Shown: positions 16,387-24,185 of the stretch, piece after piece | Position numbering within the stretch: the stretch's first letter is position 1 | Layout of the letters: each line of letters opens with the position of its first letter | From: Streptomyces iconiensis | GTDB taxonomy: Bacteria > Actinomycetota > Actinomycetes > Streptomycetales > Streptomycetaceae | Length of the DNA stretch: 64,000 nt | Assembly: GCF_028657195.3 (NCBI RefSeq) | Contig: NZ_JANCPR020000045.1 | Coordinates: forward strand, 1 to 64,000 | Direction of reading: 5' to 3' | Made by a program: the position numbers and the translations under genes | Notes under the pieces: model-generated | Databases searched by the model: none | The model's input: only the letters and a program-made list of their open reading frames with translations | Told to the model about the DNA's origin: nothing

Positions 16387-17196
16387 GTGGCCGCACGACC
16401 CCGACTCGACGCGGAGCTGGTGCGCCGCAACCTCGCACGGTCGCGCGAACACGCGAGCCAGCTGATCGCCGCGGGGCGCGTGACCGTCGGCGGCAACACC
16501 GCGACCAAGGCGGCGACCCAGGTGGAGACCAGCGCGGCCCTGGTCGTCAAGGAGGACAAAGGCGACCCGGACTACGTCTCACGCGGCGGGCACAAGCTCG
16601 CCGGGGCACTGGCCGCTTTCGGCCCGGGTGGGCTGCGCGTGGAGGGCCGGCGGGCGCTGGACGCGGGGGCCTCGACGGGCGGGTTCACGGATGTGCTGCT
16701 GCGTGCGGGCGCCGCTCATGTCGTGGCCGTCGACGTGGGCTACGGGCAGCTGGCCTGGTCCCTGCAGAGCGATGCGCGCGTCACCGTCAAGGACCGTACG
16801 AACGTACGGGAGCTGACGCTGGAGGCGATCGGAGGGGAGCCCGTCGGCCTCGTCGTCGGTGACCTCTCCTTCATCCCGCTCGGCCTGGTGCTGCCCGCAC
16901 TCGCGCGCTGCGCCGCGCCGGACGCCGACCTGGTGCTGATGGTGAAACCGCAGTTCGAGGTGGGCAAGGAGCGCCTCGGCAGCGGCGGTGTGGTCCGCAG
17001 TCCGGAACTGCGCGCCGAGGCCGTACGCACGGTCGCGGGGCACGCCGCCGGGCTGGCCCTGGGGGTGCTGGGCGTCACGGCGAGCCCGCTTCCTGGGCCC
17101 TCGGGGAACGTCGAGTACTTTCTGTGGCTGCGCGCCGGGGCGCCCGACCTCGACCCGGCCGATGTCGAGCGAGCGGTGGCGGAGGGGCCCAAGTGA
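16387..17196 (+). CDS. tlyA: TlyA family RNA methyltransferase
   Basis: 269 residues, the usual length. TlyA methylates ribose 2'-OH of cytidines in 16S and/or 23S rRNA with S-adenosylmethionine. An N-terminal S4-like RNA-binding segment (residues ~1-60, SREHASQLIAAGRVTVGG) precedes an FtsJ-like Rossmann fold with the SAM motif ALDAGASTGGFTD and a catalytic region LVLMVKPQFEVGKE. Start is GTG 16387. The stop overlaps a GTG start for the NAD kinase gene (GTGA), so expression of the two is coupled. Confidence 0.93.
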   Translation: MAARPRLDAELVRRNLARSREHASQLIAAGRVTVGGNTATKAATQVETSAALVVKEDKGDPDYVSRGGHKLAGALAAFGPGGLRVEGRRALDAGASTGGFTDVLLRAGAAHVVAVDVGYGQLAWSLQSDARVTVKDRTNVRELTLEAIGGEPVGLVVGDLSFIPLGLVLPALARCAAPDADLVLMVKPQFEVGKERLGSGGVVRSPELRAEAVRTVAGHAAGLALGVLGVTASPLPGPSGNVEYFLWLRAGAPDLDPADVERAVAEGPK

Positions 17197-18140
17197 CCCA
17201 AGTGACCCAGTTGACACAAGAGACAGCGGCGGGGGACATGGACGGCATGGAGGAGCGTACGGTCTTCCTGCTCGCGCACACGGGCAGGCCGGCGGCCGTC
17301 CGGAGCGCGGAGCTGGTCGTCCGGGGGCTGCTGCGCTGCGGAATCCGCGTACGCGTGCTCACCGAGGAGGCGGCCGACCTGCCGCTGCCAGGGCTCGTGG
17401 AGACCGTGGCAGCCAAACCGGACGCCGCAGAAGGGTGTGAACTGCTCGTCGTGCTCGGCGGGGACGGAACCCTGCTGCGCGGCGCCGAGTTCGCGCGGGC
17501 CTCGGGCGTGCCCATGCTCGGCGTCAACCTCGGTCGCGTCGGATTCCTCGCCGAGGCCGAACGCGACGACCTCGACCAGGTCGTCGAGCGGGTCGCCTCC
17601 CGTTCCTACGAGGTCGAGGAGCGCATGACCCTCGACGTCCTCGTACGCAACGACGGCCACATCGTGCACGCCGACTGGGCGCTCAACGAGGTGTCCGTCG
17701 AGAAGGCGGCACGCGAGCGCATGCTGGAGGTCGTCACCGAGATCGACGGCCGCCCCGTCTCCAGCTTCGGCGGCGACGGCGTCGTCTGCGCGACCCCCAC
17801 GGGCTCGACCGCCTACGCCTTCTCCGCCGGAGGGCCCGTGGTGTGGCCCGAGGTGGAGGCGCTGCTGATGGTGCCCATCAGCGCACACGCGCTGTTCGCC
17901 AAGCCCCTGGTCACGGCGCCAGACTCGGTGCTCGCTGTCGAGGTGCAGCCGCAGACGCCGCACGGCGTGCTGTGGGCCGACGGGCGGCGCAGCGTCGAAC
18001 TCCCGGCCGGCGCGCGGGTGGAGGTCAGGCGCGGCGCCGTACCGGTACGGCTCGCACGGCTGCACCACGCCTCCTTCACCGACCGGCTCGTCGCGAAGTT
18101 CGCCCTCCCCGTCTCCGGCTGGCGCGGGGCACCCCGGTAA
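17193..18140 (+). CDS. nadK: NAD kinase
   Basis: 315 residues from GTG 17193, which overlaps the tlyA stop and has GGAGG 8 bases upstream; ATG 17238 or 17247 give 297-300 residues, closer to the family length, and cannot be excluded. The enzyme phosphorylates NAD to NADP in the cytosol. The diagnostic GGDGTLLR motif (in LLVVLGGDGTLLRGAE), the NLGRVGFLAEAE loop and the GSTAYAFSAGGPVVWPE motif are all present. The tlyA-nadK-recN order is conserved in actinobacteria. Confidence 0.93.
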   Translation: MTQVTQLTQETAAGDMDGMEERTVFLLAHTGRPAAVRSAELVVRGLLRCGIRVRVLTEEAADLPLPGLVETVAAKPDAAEGCELLVVLGGDGTLLRGAEFARASGVPMLGVNLGRVGFLAEAERDDLDQVVERVASRSYEVEERMTLDVLVRNDGHIVHADWALNEVSVEKAARERMLEVVTEIDGRPVSSFGGDGVVCATPTGSTAYAFSAGGPVVWPEVEALLMVPISAHALFAKPLVTAPDSVLAVEVQPQTPHGVLWADGRRSVELPAGARVEVRRGAVPVRLARLHHASFTDRLVAKFALPVSGWRGAPR

Positions 18141-18230
18141 CGGCGTACACGGGCTGTATGTCCGCTGTGTATTCCCCCCGCACGAGGGGCGCCGCACGCC
18201 CTGGGGTGGGGGGACCCCGCGGAACCTCGT

Positions 18231-19982
18231 ATGGTCGTATCCGTGTTGGAGGAGATGCGGATCAGAGCCCTGGGCGTGATCGACGACGCCGTCGTGGAGC
18301 TGTCCCCCGGCTTCACCGCGGTGACCGGCGAGACCGGCGCGGGCAAGACCATGGTCGTCACAAGCCTCGGGCTGCTGCTGGGAGGAAGGGCCGAAGCGGC
18401 GCTCGTGCGGGTAGGAGCCAAGTCCGCCGTCGTGGAGGGCAGGATCGCCGTACAGCCGGGGTCACCGGCTGCGCGCCGTGCCGAGGAGGCGGGAGCCGAA
18501 CTGGACGAGGGCGCGCTGCTCATCAGCCGCACCATTTCGGCGGAGGGCCGCTCACGCGCCCACGTGGGGGGCCGCTCCGTTCCCGTGGGGCTGCTGTCCG
18601 AGCTGAGCGACGACCTGGTGGCGGTGCACGGGCAGACCGATCAGCAGGGCCTGCTGCGCCCCGCACGCCAGCGCGAGGCGCTCGACCGGTACGCGGGTGA
18701 CGCCGTCGCCGTGCCCCTCGCCGCCTACACCGCCGCCTACCGCCGGCTGCGCACCGTCGCGGCCGAACTCGACGAGCTGACCACCCGTGCCCGCGAGCGC
18801 GCGCAGGAGGCCGACCTGCTGCGCTACGGCATCCAGGAGGTCGAGGCGGCGGAGCCGCAGCCCGGCGAGGACACCGAACTGGCAGCCGAGGCCGAGCGGC
18901 TGGGCCACGCCGAGGCCCTGGCCTCCGCCGCCACCACCGCACACGGAGCCCTCGCGGGCGACCCCGCCGACCCCGAGCGCTTCGATGCCGCCACCCTCGT
19001 CGCGGGGGCCCAGCGCACCCTGGACGCCGTACGCACCCACGACCCGGCACTCGCCGCGCTCGCCGAACGCCTCGGAGAGGTGCACATCCTGCTCGCGGAC
19101 GTCGCGGGCGAACTCGCCGGATACGCCGACAATCTGGACGCCGACCCGCTGCGCCTCGCCGCCGTCGAAGAGCGCCGCTCGGACCTCGGCCAGCTCACCC
19201 GCAAGTACGGGCCCGACATCGCGGCCGTGCTCGCGTGGGCCGAACAGAGCGCCGACAGGCTGGCCGAGCTGGAGGGCGACGACGAACGGATCGGCGAGCT
19301 GACCGAGGAGCGCGACGGCCTGCGTACGGAACTGGCGGGGCACGCGCGGACGCTGACCGAGGCACGCGCCGACGCCTCCAAACGGTTCGCCGACGCGGTC
19401 ACCGAGGAACTGGCCGAGCTGGCCATGCCGCACGCCCGTGTCTCCTTCGACCTCAAGTACACCGAGACCACCGGAGAGGGGGAGGGGCTCGACATCGACG
19501 GCCGCACCCTCGCGTTCGGGCCGCACGGAACCGACGAGGTCGAACTGCTGCTGACCCCGCACCCCGGAGCGCAGGCCAGGCCCATCGCCAAGGGCGCCTC
19601 GGGAGGCGAGCTTTCGCGGGTGATGCTCGCCGTGGAGGTCGTCTTCGCCGGCTCCGACCCCGTACCCACCTACCTCTTCGACGAGGTCGACGCCGGTGTG
19701 GGCGGCAAGGCGGCCGTCGAGGTCGGCCGCCGCCTGGCACGTCTGGCCAGGACGGCGCAGGTCGTTGTCGTCACCCACCTTCCGCAGGTCGCCGCGTTCG
19801 CCGACCGGCACCTGGTGGTGGAGAAGACGGACGACGGCTCGGTCACCCGCAGCGGTGTGCAGGCCATGGAGGGCGAGGACCGGGTGCGTGAGCTGTCCCG
19901 GATGCTGGCGGGCCAGGAGGACTCGCGCCTCGCACGGGCACACGCCGAGGAACTGCTGGAAGCGGCGCGCGCCGGGAGTTGA
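18231..19982 (+). CDS. recN: DNA repair protein RecN
   Basis: 583 residues, an SMC-like ATPase for double-strand-break repair. N-terminal Walker A is GETGAGKTM (residues ~33-41). The central part (~160-380) is an antiparallel coiled coil rich in Leu, Glu and Arg. The C-terminal half carries the signature GASGGELSRVMLA and Walker B TYLFDEVDAGVGG. Start at ATG 18231; ATG 18255 has the better upstream GGAGGAG but would remove a conserved N-terminal strand. The final codons lie inside a DNA repeat that continues downstream. Confidence 0.93.
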   Translation: MVVSVLEEMRIRALGVIDDAVVELSPGFTAVTGETGAGKTMVVTSLGLLLGGRAEAALVRVGAKSAVVEGRIAVQPGSPAARRAEEAGAELDEGALLISRTISAEGRSRAHVGGRSVPVGLLSELSDDLVAVHGQTDQQGLLRPARQREALDRYAGDAVAVPLAAYTAAYRRLRTVAAELDELTTRARERAQEADLLRYGIQEVEAAEPQPGEDTELAAEAERLGHAEALASAATTAHGALAGDPADPERFDAATLVAGAQRTLDAVRTHDPALAALAERLGEVHILLADVAGELAGYADNLDADPLRLAAVEERRSDLGQLTRKYGPDIAAVLAWAEQSADRLAELEGDDERIGELTEERDGLRTELAGHARTLTEARADASKRFADAVTEELAELAMPHARVSFDLKYTETTGEGEGLDIDGRTLAFGPHGTDEVELLLTPHPGAQARPIAKGASGGELSRVMLAVEVVFAGSDPVPTYLFDEVDAGVGGKAAVEVGRRLARLARTAQVVVVTHLPQVAAFADRHLVVEKTDDGSVTRSGVQAMEGEDRVRELSRMLAGQEDSRLARAHAEELLEAARAGS

Positions 19983-20088
19983 GCCCCAGGACCCAGGACC
20001 GGACCCCACGTCCCGCCGGGAGTTGAGCCCTCGGACCGGACTCCATACCCGCCGGGAGTTGAGCCCTCGGACCGGACTCCACACCCCG
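19969..20088 (+). repeat. Tandem repeats that duplicate the recN 3' end
   Basis: The 15-mer GCCGGGAGTTGAGCC covers the end and stop codon of recN (from 19971) and recurs at about 20015 and 20051. Each copy is followed by GGACCGGACTCCA-like sequence, giving a unit of about 37-44 bases in three copies. Two extra in-phase copies of the terminal codons and TGA therefore lie downstream of the real stop. Confidence 0.85.
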
Positions 20089-20327
20089 GACTCGCACACG
20101 CGGCGGGCCGGCTCGCACGCGCGGCGGCCGGCTCGCACACGGAGTGCTGAGCCGCACGTGTGCACCCATGGTCGCCCGAGTGAGTGATAGGGCGTGGCCC
20201 GTCCCGTGGCCGGCCGCCCGAGCGGCCGTACTGCGGTGCGAAGGCGCGACCCCACCTGGCATCCTGGGGCAGACTTCGCCAGCCATCCCCTGCACCTCCC
20301 CCCTGCGAGCCGGGAGCCCGACCTGCC
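19983..20327 (+). other. recN - glycosyltransferase intergenic region with two repeat families
   Basis: About 345 bases with no gene. The first third holds the recN-tail repeats. At 20092-20142 a second repeat appears (GGCCGGCTCGCACGCGCGGC and near copies). The last part, to the GTG at 20328, carries the probable ribosome binding site GGGAG at 20312-20316. No promoter motif stood out. Confidence 0.6.
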
Positions 20328-21842
20328 GTGAGCCGTACCGCCTCCCCGTATCAGCCGCCCGTCGGCAGGGCCCCGCTGCACGCCGTCCAGGTGCTCGGTG
20401 GTGCCTCATCCGCTTTCGGCGGCGCTCCCTCGGCGGTCACGGCGGCGCATGTGCGCTCCCTCGCCGAGGGCCTGGTCGCGCGGGGGGTACGGGTCACGGT
20501 GTGCGCCGCACAGGAGTCGGGCCTCGACCAGGAGTTCACGGGGATCGGGGCGCGCTTCGCCGCCACCCGCGGCCATACCGAACCCGAGGCCGTCGCCTCC
20601 CTGCGTGCCGTCTGCGCCGACGCCGACCTCGTGCACGCGCACGGGCTGCGCGCCGGGCTCGCCGCCGCGCTCGCCCTCGGCAGGCTGCGCCGCGAGGTGC
20701 CCCTCGTCGTCACCTGGCACACCCTGCCGCTGCCGGGTACGGGGGAGCCCGGCCGTGCGCACGGGGCGCGGGGACTGGTCACGCGGCTGCTCAAGAGGCG
20801 GGTCGCCCGCGCGGCCACCGTCGTTCTCGGCGTCACGGCCGACCTCGTGGACGCGGCGCGCGACTGCGGCGCCCGGGACGCACGGCTCGCCCCCGTCGCC
20901 CTCCCTGGACCACGCCGCACCGCCCCTGCCGCCTCCGCCCCCGCTCACCCGGGCCGGCCTCCGCACCCGGACCAGCTCCCGGACCCGGAGCAGCTCCCGA
21001 ACCGGGACCAGCCCTCGAACCCGGACCGGCCCCCGCACGCACAGGCTTCCCACGGCCGGGACGGTGACCCCGGCGCGGGAGGCGAAGGGCGGGCCAGGAC
21101 CCGTGGCCCCGCAGCCCCCGGTGTGCCCGGCCCGTCCGGCCCTTCTTCCGCCGGTGGGGCGGGCGTTACGGACGCTACGGGCGTTACGGGCAGTACGGAC
21201 GCCAGGGGCAGTACGGACGGTACGGGCGCGGCGCACGGGCACGCCGATGCCGGGCGGGCGGAGGCGCTGCGGCACAAGATCCGCGCCGACCTCGGTGCGG
21301 TGGGCCGTCCCCTGCTGGTCGCCGTCGGGCGGCTCGACCGCCGGCACGGGTACGACACGGTGCTGACCGCTTCCCGCGCCTGGCGCGGCCTGGAGCCGCC
21401 GCCGCTGCTCGTCATCGCGGGCGAGGGCCCTGAACGGGCCGCGCTCCAGGCCCGTATCGAAGCGGAGGCGCTGCCCGTCCGGCTGCTGGGGCGCCGCGAG
21501 GACGCGCTGCGGCTGCTGGCGGGAGCCGATCTGGCGGTGGTGTCCGCTTCCTGGGAGGGCAGGTCGCTGCTCGCGCAGGAGGCGCTGCGCGCCGGTGTAC
21601 CGCTCGTCGCGACGGAGGTTGGTGGTATCCCCGAACTGGTGGGCGAAGCGGCCGTGTTGATCCCGTACGGCGATCCCGACTCGCTCGCTTCCGCCGTCCT
21701 CGCGCTGCTGGCCGACCCCGTACGGCGCGACGCGTTCGCCGACGCGGGCCGCACGCGGGCGGAGACCTGGCCGACCGAGGACGACACCGTGGCCCAAGTC
21801 CTCAGCGTCTACGACGAGTTGACGCGCCCGGCGCCGGGCTGA
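20328..21842 (+). CDS. Glycosyltransferase family 4 protein with long inter-domain linker
   Basis: 504 residues, GT-B fold. The N-terminal acceptor domain begins LHAVQVLGGASSAFGG and includes HAHGLRAGLAAALALGRL. The C-terminal donor domain has VAVGRLDRRHGYD and the GT4 nucleotide-sugar motif SWEGRSLLAQEALRAGVPL. Start at GTG 20328 (GGGAG 11 bases upstream), since residues encoded further upstream are not protein-like. Between the two domains lies ~115 residues of low complexity (about 20910-21250) with DQLPDPEQLPNRDQ- and STDARGSTDGTG-type repeats. GT4 proteins normally have a short linker (370-420 residues total). Donor and acceptor unknown. Confidence 0.88.
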   Translation: MSRTASPYQPPVGRAPLHAVQVLGGASSAFGGAPSAVTAAHVRSLAEGLVARGVRVTVCAAQESGLDQEFTGIGARFAATRGHTEPEAVASLRAVCADADLVHAHGLRAGLAAALALGRLRREVPLVVTWHTLPLPGTGEPGRAHGARGLVTRLLKRRVARAATVVLGVTADLVDAARDCGARDARLAPVALPGPRRTAPAASAPAHPGRPPHPDQLPDPEQLPNRDQPSNPDRPPHAQASHGRDGDPGAGGEGRARTRGPAAPGVPGPSGPSSAGGAGVTDATGVTGSTDARGSTDGTGAAHGHADAGRAEALRHKIRADLGAVGRPLLVAVGRLDRRHGYDTVLTASRAWRGLEPPPLLVIAGEGPERAALQARIEAEALPVRLLGRREDALRLLAGADLAVVSASWEGRSLLAQEALRAGVPLVATEVGGIPELVGEAAVLIPYGDPDSLASAVLALLADPVRRDAFADAGRTRAETWPTEDDTVAQVLSVYDELTRPAPG

Positions 21843-21847
21843 GCGAT

Positions 21848-21905
21848 GCGGAGCCGCGGCGGTGCGGAAACGCGCTGGTGCGAAGCCGCGACGGTGCGGC
21901 TCCGC
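21848..21905. terminator. Possible hairpin terminator between convergent glycosyltransferase and LacI genes
   Basis: Arms GCGGAGCCGC (21848-21857) and GCGGCTCCGC (21896-21905) form a 10-bp stem around a 38-base, GC-rich loop. Its location between convergent genes fits termination, but the long loop makes it a weak candidate. Confidence 0.35.
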
Positions 21906-21951
21906 GGTGTCGCGGCGATAGGCCGGTGCGGTGTCGCGGCGGTCCTGTCCC

Positions 21952-23094
21952 TCAGCCGGAGGCCCGTACCACCAGCTGTGCCTCGGTGATCACCGGCGCG
22001 ACCGGTGCGGCGCACCCCGTCCGGCCGCCACCCGCGCCGTCCTCGCCCTCGCGGCCACCGCCACCACCGTCACCGTCACGGCCGTCACCGCCACCGTCAC
22101 CGTCGTAGCCGTCCTCGCCCGCGATCCGGCGCAGCAGCAGTCCGGCCATCAACCTGCCCATGCCCTCGACGTCCTGACGGACCGTCGTCAGCGGGGGATC
22201 GGCCCAGGAGGCGGCCTCCAGGTCGTCGAAGCCGATCACCGCCACGTCCTGCGGAACCCTGCGGCCCGCGGCGCGCAGCGTGCGCAGGGCTCCCACCGCC
22301 ATCAGGTCGGACCCGGCGAACACCGCGTCCAGGCCGGGCTCCCGTGCGAGCAGCGCCGCCATGGCATGCTCGCCGCCCTCGGCCGTGAAGCCGCCGTCGG
22401 CGCTCAGTGCGGGATCGGGCGGCAGGCCGGCCGCCGCCAGCGCGTCGTGGTAGCCGTGCAGCCGGTCGAGGGCCGAGGTCTGGTCGAGCGGGCCCGTGAG
22501 CACGGCGATCCGGCGGCGCCCCTGCTCCAGCAGCCGGGCCACCGCGAGCCGTGCGCCGCCCCTGTTGTCCGCGTCGACGTACAGCAGGCGCGGGTCCCGG
22601 TCCGCGCCGTGCCAGCCCGGTCTGCCGCCGAACACCGTGGGCAGCCCCGCCTCCAGGGCGCATGCGCCGGGCGGGGGCCCCTCGCCGTGCAGTGAGAACA
22701 TCAGTACCCCGTCGACGTGTCCGCCCGCGAGATACCGGCCGATGCGTTCGTGGTCCTGTGCCCGCTCCTGGAGCATGAGCAGGAGCTGGGTGTCGTTGTC
22801 GGCCAACTCCCGGATTATTCCGCGCAGTTGGCGTGAGAAGAACGGGTCGGAGAAGACCCGGCTCTCCGGCTCGGCGATCACCACGGCCACGGCACCCGTG
22901 CGGCGTGTGACCAGGCTGCGTGCCGCGATGTTCGGTGTGTACCCCAGTGCGCTCACGGAGCGCCGCACCCGCTGGCGCACCTCGTCGCGCACGCCCGTAC
23001 CGCCGTTGACCACTCGGGAGACGGTGGCGCGCGAGACACCGGCGTGTGCGGCGACGGCCTCAAGGGTGGGGCGCGCGGGGCGCTCGTTACGCAC
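21952..23094 (-). CDS. LacI family transcriptional regulator with Gly/Asp-rich C-terminal insert
   Basis: 380 residues from GTG 23094, which has AAGGAG 9 bases upstream; GTG 23124 is a less likely start. The N-terminal helix-turn-helix (TLEAVAAHAGVSRATVSRVVNG) and hinge helix (PNIAARSL) are typical. They are followed by a periplasmic-binding-protein-like sugar domain. About 35 residues from the C-terminus there is an insert of almost pure Gly/Asp/Arg/Glu (about 22010-22110), then a normal terminal strand. It is divergent from the GH16-GH64 operon, with a perfect palindrome between them, so it is the likely glucan-sensing repressor of that operon. The effector is unknown. Confidence 0.92.
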   Translation of the reverse strand: MRNERPARPTLEAVAAHAGVSRATVSRVVNGGTGVRDEVRQRVRRSVSALGYTPNIAARSLVTRRTGAVAVVIAEPESRVFSDPFFSRQLRGIIRELADNDTQLLLMLQERAQDHERIGRYLAGGHVDGVLMFSLHGEGPPPGACALEAGLPTVFGGRPGWHGADRDPRLLYVDADNRGGARLAVARLLEQGRRRIAVLTGPLDQTSALDRLHGYHDALAAAGLPPDPALSADGGFTAEGGEHAMAALLAREPGLDAVFAGSDLMAVGALRTLRAAGRRVPQDVAVIGFDDLEAASWADPPLTTVRQDVEGMGRLMAGLLLRRIAGEDGYDGDGGGDGRDGDGGGGGREGEDGAGGGRTGCAAPVAPVITEAQLVVRASG

Positions 23095-23167
23095 GTCGTC
23101 GAACTCCTTTTCCTCCGAAGGCACTTGACGCTATCGCCAACTCGCGCCAATGTGCATGCCCATGACG

Positions 23168-23181
23168 TGAGAGCGCTCTCA
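23168..23181. promoter_or_regulatory. Palindromic LacI-family operator upstream of the glucanase operon
   Basis: TGAGAGCGCTCTCA is a perfect 14-bp palindrome with the central CG step typical of LacI-family sites in Streptomyces (compare the CebR-type TGGGAGCGCTCCCA). It lies 74 bases from the LacI start and 30 bases from the GH16 start, so it can serve both directions. Confidence 0.85.
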
Positions 23182-23210
23182 AATTCCCCCCACACCGAGA
23201 GGCGCGCGAA

Positions 23211-24185
23211 ATGAGAAGAACACGACATGCGCCGCGGATGCGCGGCAGAAGCCGGTGGTTCCCCGCCCTGGCAGCCACGGTCTTCCTGGCCGCCGCCGCC
23301 ACCGCCGTACCGCTCGCGCAGAGCGCGCAGGGCGCCCCCGAGCGGCAGAAGGGCCCGGGTGCCATGGAAGAGGTCTGGCGTACGGACTTCGACGGCGCGG
23401 GCGGCAGCCTGCCCTCGGAGGACGACTGGATCATCGACACCGGCCATGGCTATCCGGGCGGCCCCGGCAACTGGGGCACGGGCGAGGTGCAGGAGTACAC
23501 CAAGGACCCGGCCAACCTCAGCCTGGACGGCGAAGGCCACCTGAAGATCACGGCGTTGAAGAACGGTGACACCTGGACCTCAGGCCGTATCGAGACCAAG
23601 CGCACCGACTTCGCGGCGCCCGAGGGCGGCAAGCTGCGCATCGAGGCGAGCCTGAAGCTGCCCGAGGTCTCGGGCGACCAGGCACTCGGCTACTGGCCCG
23701 CGTTCTGGACCCTCGGCGCCGACTACCGCGGCAACTACCAGAACTGGCCCGGCGTGGGCGAGTTCGACATCATGGAGAACGTCAACGGCGACGCCGCGGC
23801 GCACGGTGTGCTCCACTGCGGCGTGAACCCCGGCGGCCCCTGCAACGAGACCCAGGGCATCGGCGCCAAGGCCCAGTGCGGCGGAAGCTGCCAGGGCGGC
23901 TTCCACACGTACGCGCTGGAGCTGGACCGTACGGGCGGGACCGAGGAACTGCGCTGGTACCAGGACGGCCAGCAGATCCACTCGGTCAAGGAGTCCGACA
24001 TCGGCGCCGACACCTGGCGCCAGGCCACCGACCACGGCCACTTCATCCTGCTCAACCTGGCCATGGGCGGGGCCTTCCCGGACGGCGCCGCAGGCCGGGC
24101 CACCCCCACAGACACCACCGAGCCCGGCGCCTCGCTGTTCGTCGACCACGTCTCGGTCCAGACCACCGGAGGTACCGCACCGTGA
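23211..24185 (+). CDS. Secreted glycoside hydrolase family 16 (beta-1,3-glucanase)
   Basis: 324 residues. An Arg-rich signal peptide (hydrophobic core WFPALAATVFLAAAATAVPL) leads to a single GH16 jelly-roll domain. The catalytic motif EFDIME is at residues 184-189 (nucleophile Glu184, acid/base Glu189). It is preceded by the aromatic substrate-binding segment YWPAFWTLG. There are four cysteines around residues 203-224. Retaining endo-beta-1,3- or 1,3(4)-glucanase activity on laminarin-type polymers or fungal walls is the usual role. Start at ATG 23211 with GAGG upstream. Its stop overlaps the GTG start of the next glucanase gene by four bases. Confidence 0.93.
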   Translation: MRRTRHAPRMRGRSRWFPALAATVFLAAAATAVPLAQSAQGAPERQKGPGAMEEVWRTDFDGAGGSLPSEDDWIIDTGHGYPGGPGNWGTGEVQEYTKDPANLSLDGEGHLKITALKNGDTWTSGRIETKRTDFAAPEGGKLRIEASLKLPEVSGDQALGYWPAFWTLGADYRGNYQNWPGVGEFDIMENVNGDAAAHGVLHCGVNPGGPCNETQGIGAKAQCGGSCQGGFHTYALELDRTGGTEELRWYQDGQQIHSVKESDIGADTWRQATDHGHFILLNLAMGGAFPDGAAGRATPTDTTEPGASLFVDHVSVQTTGGTAP

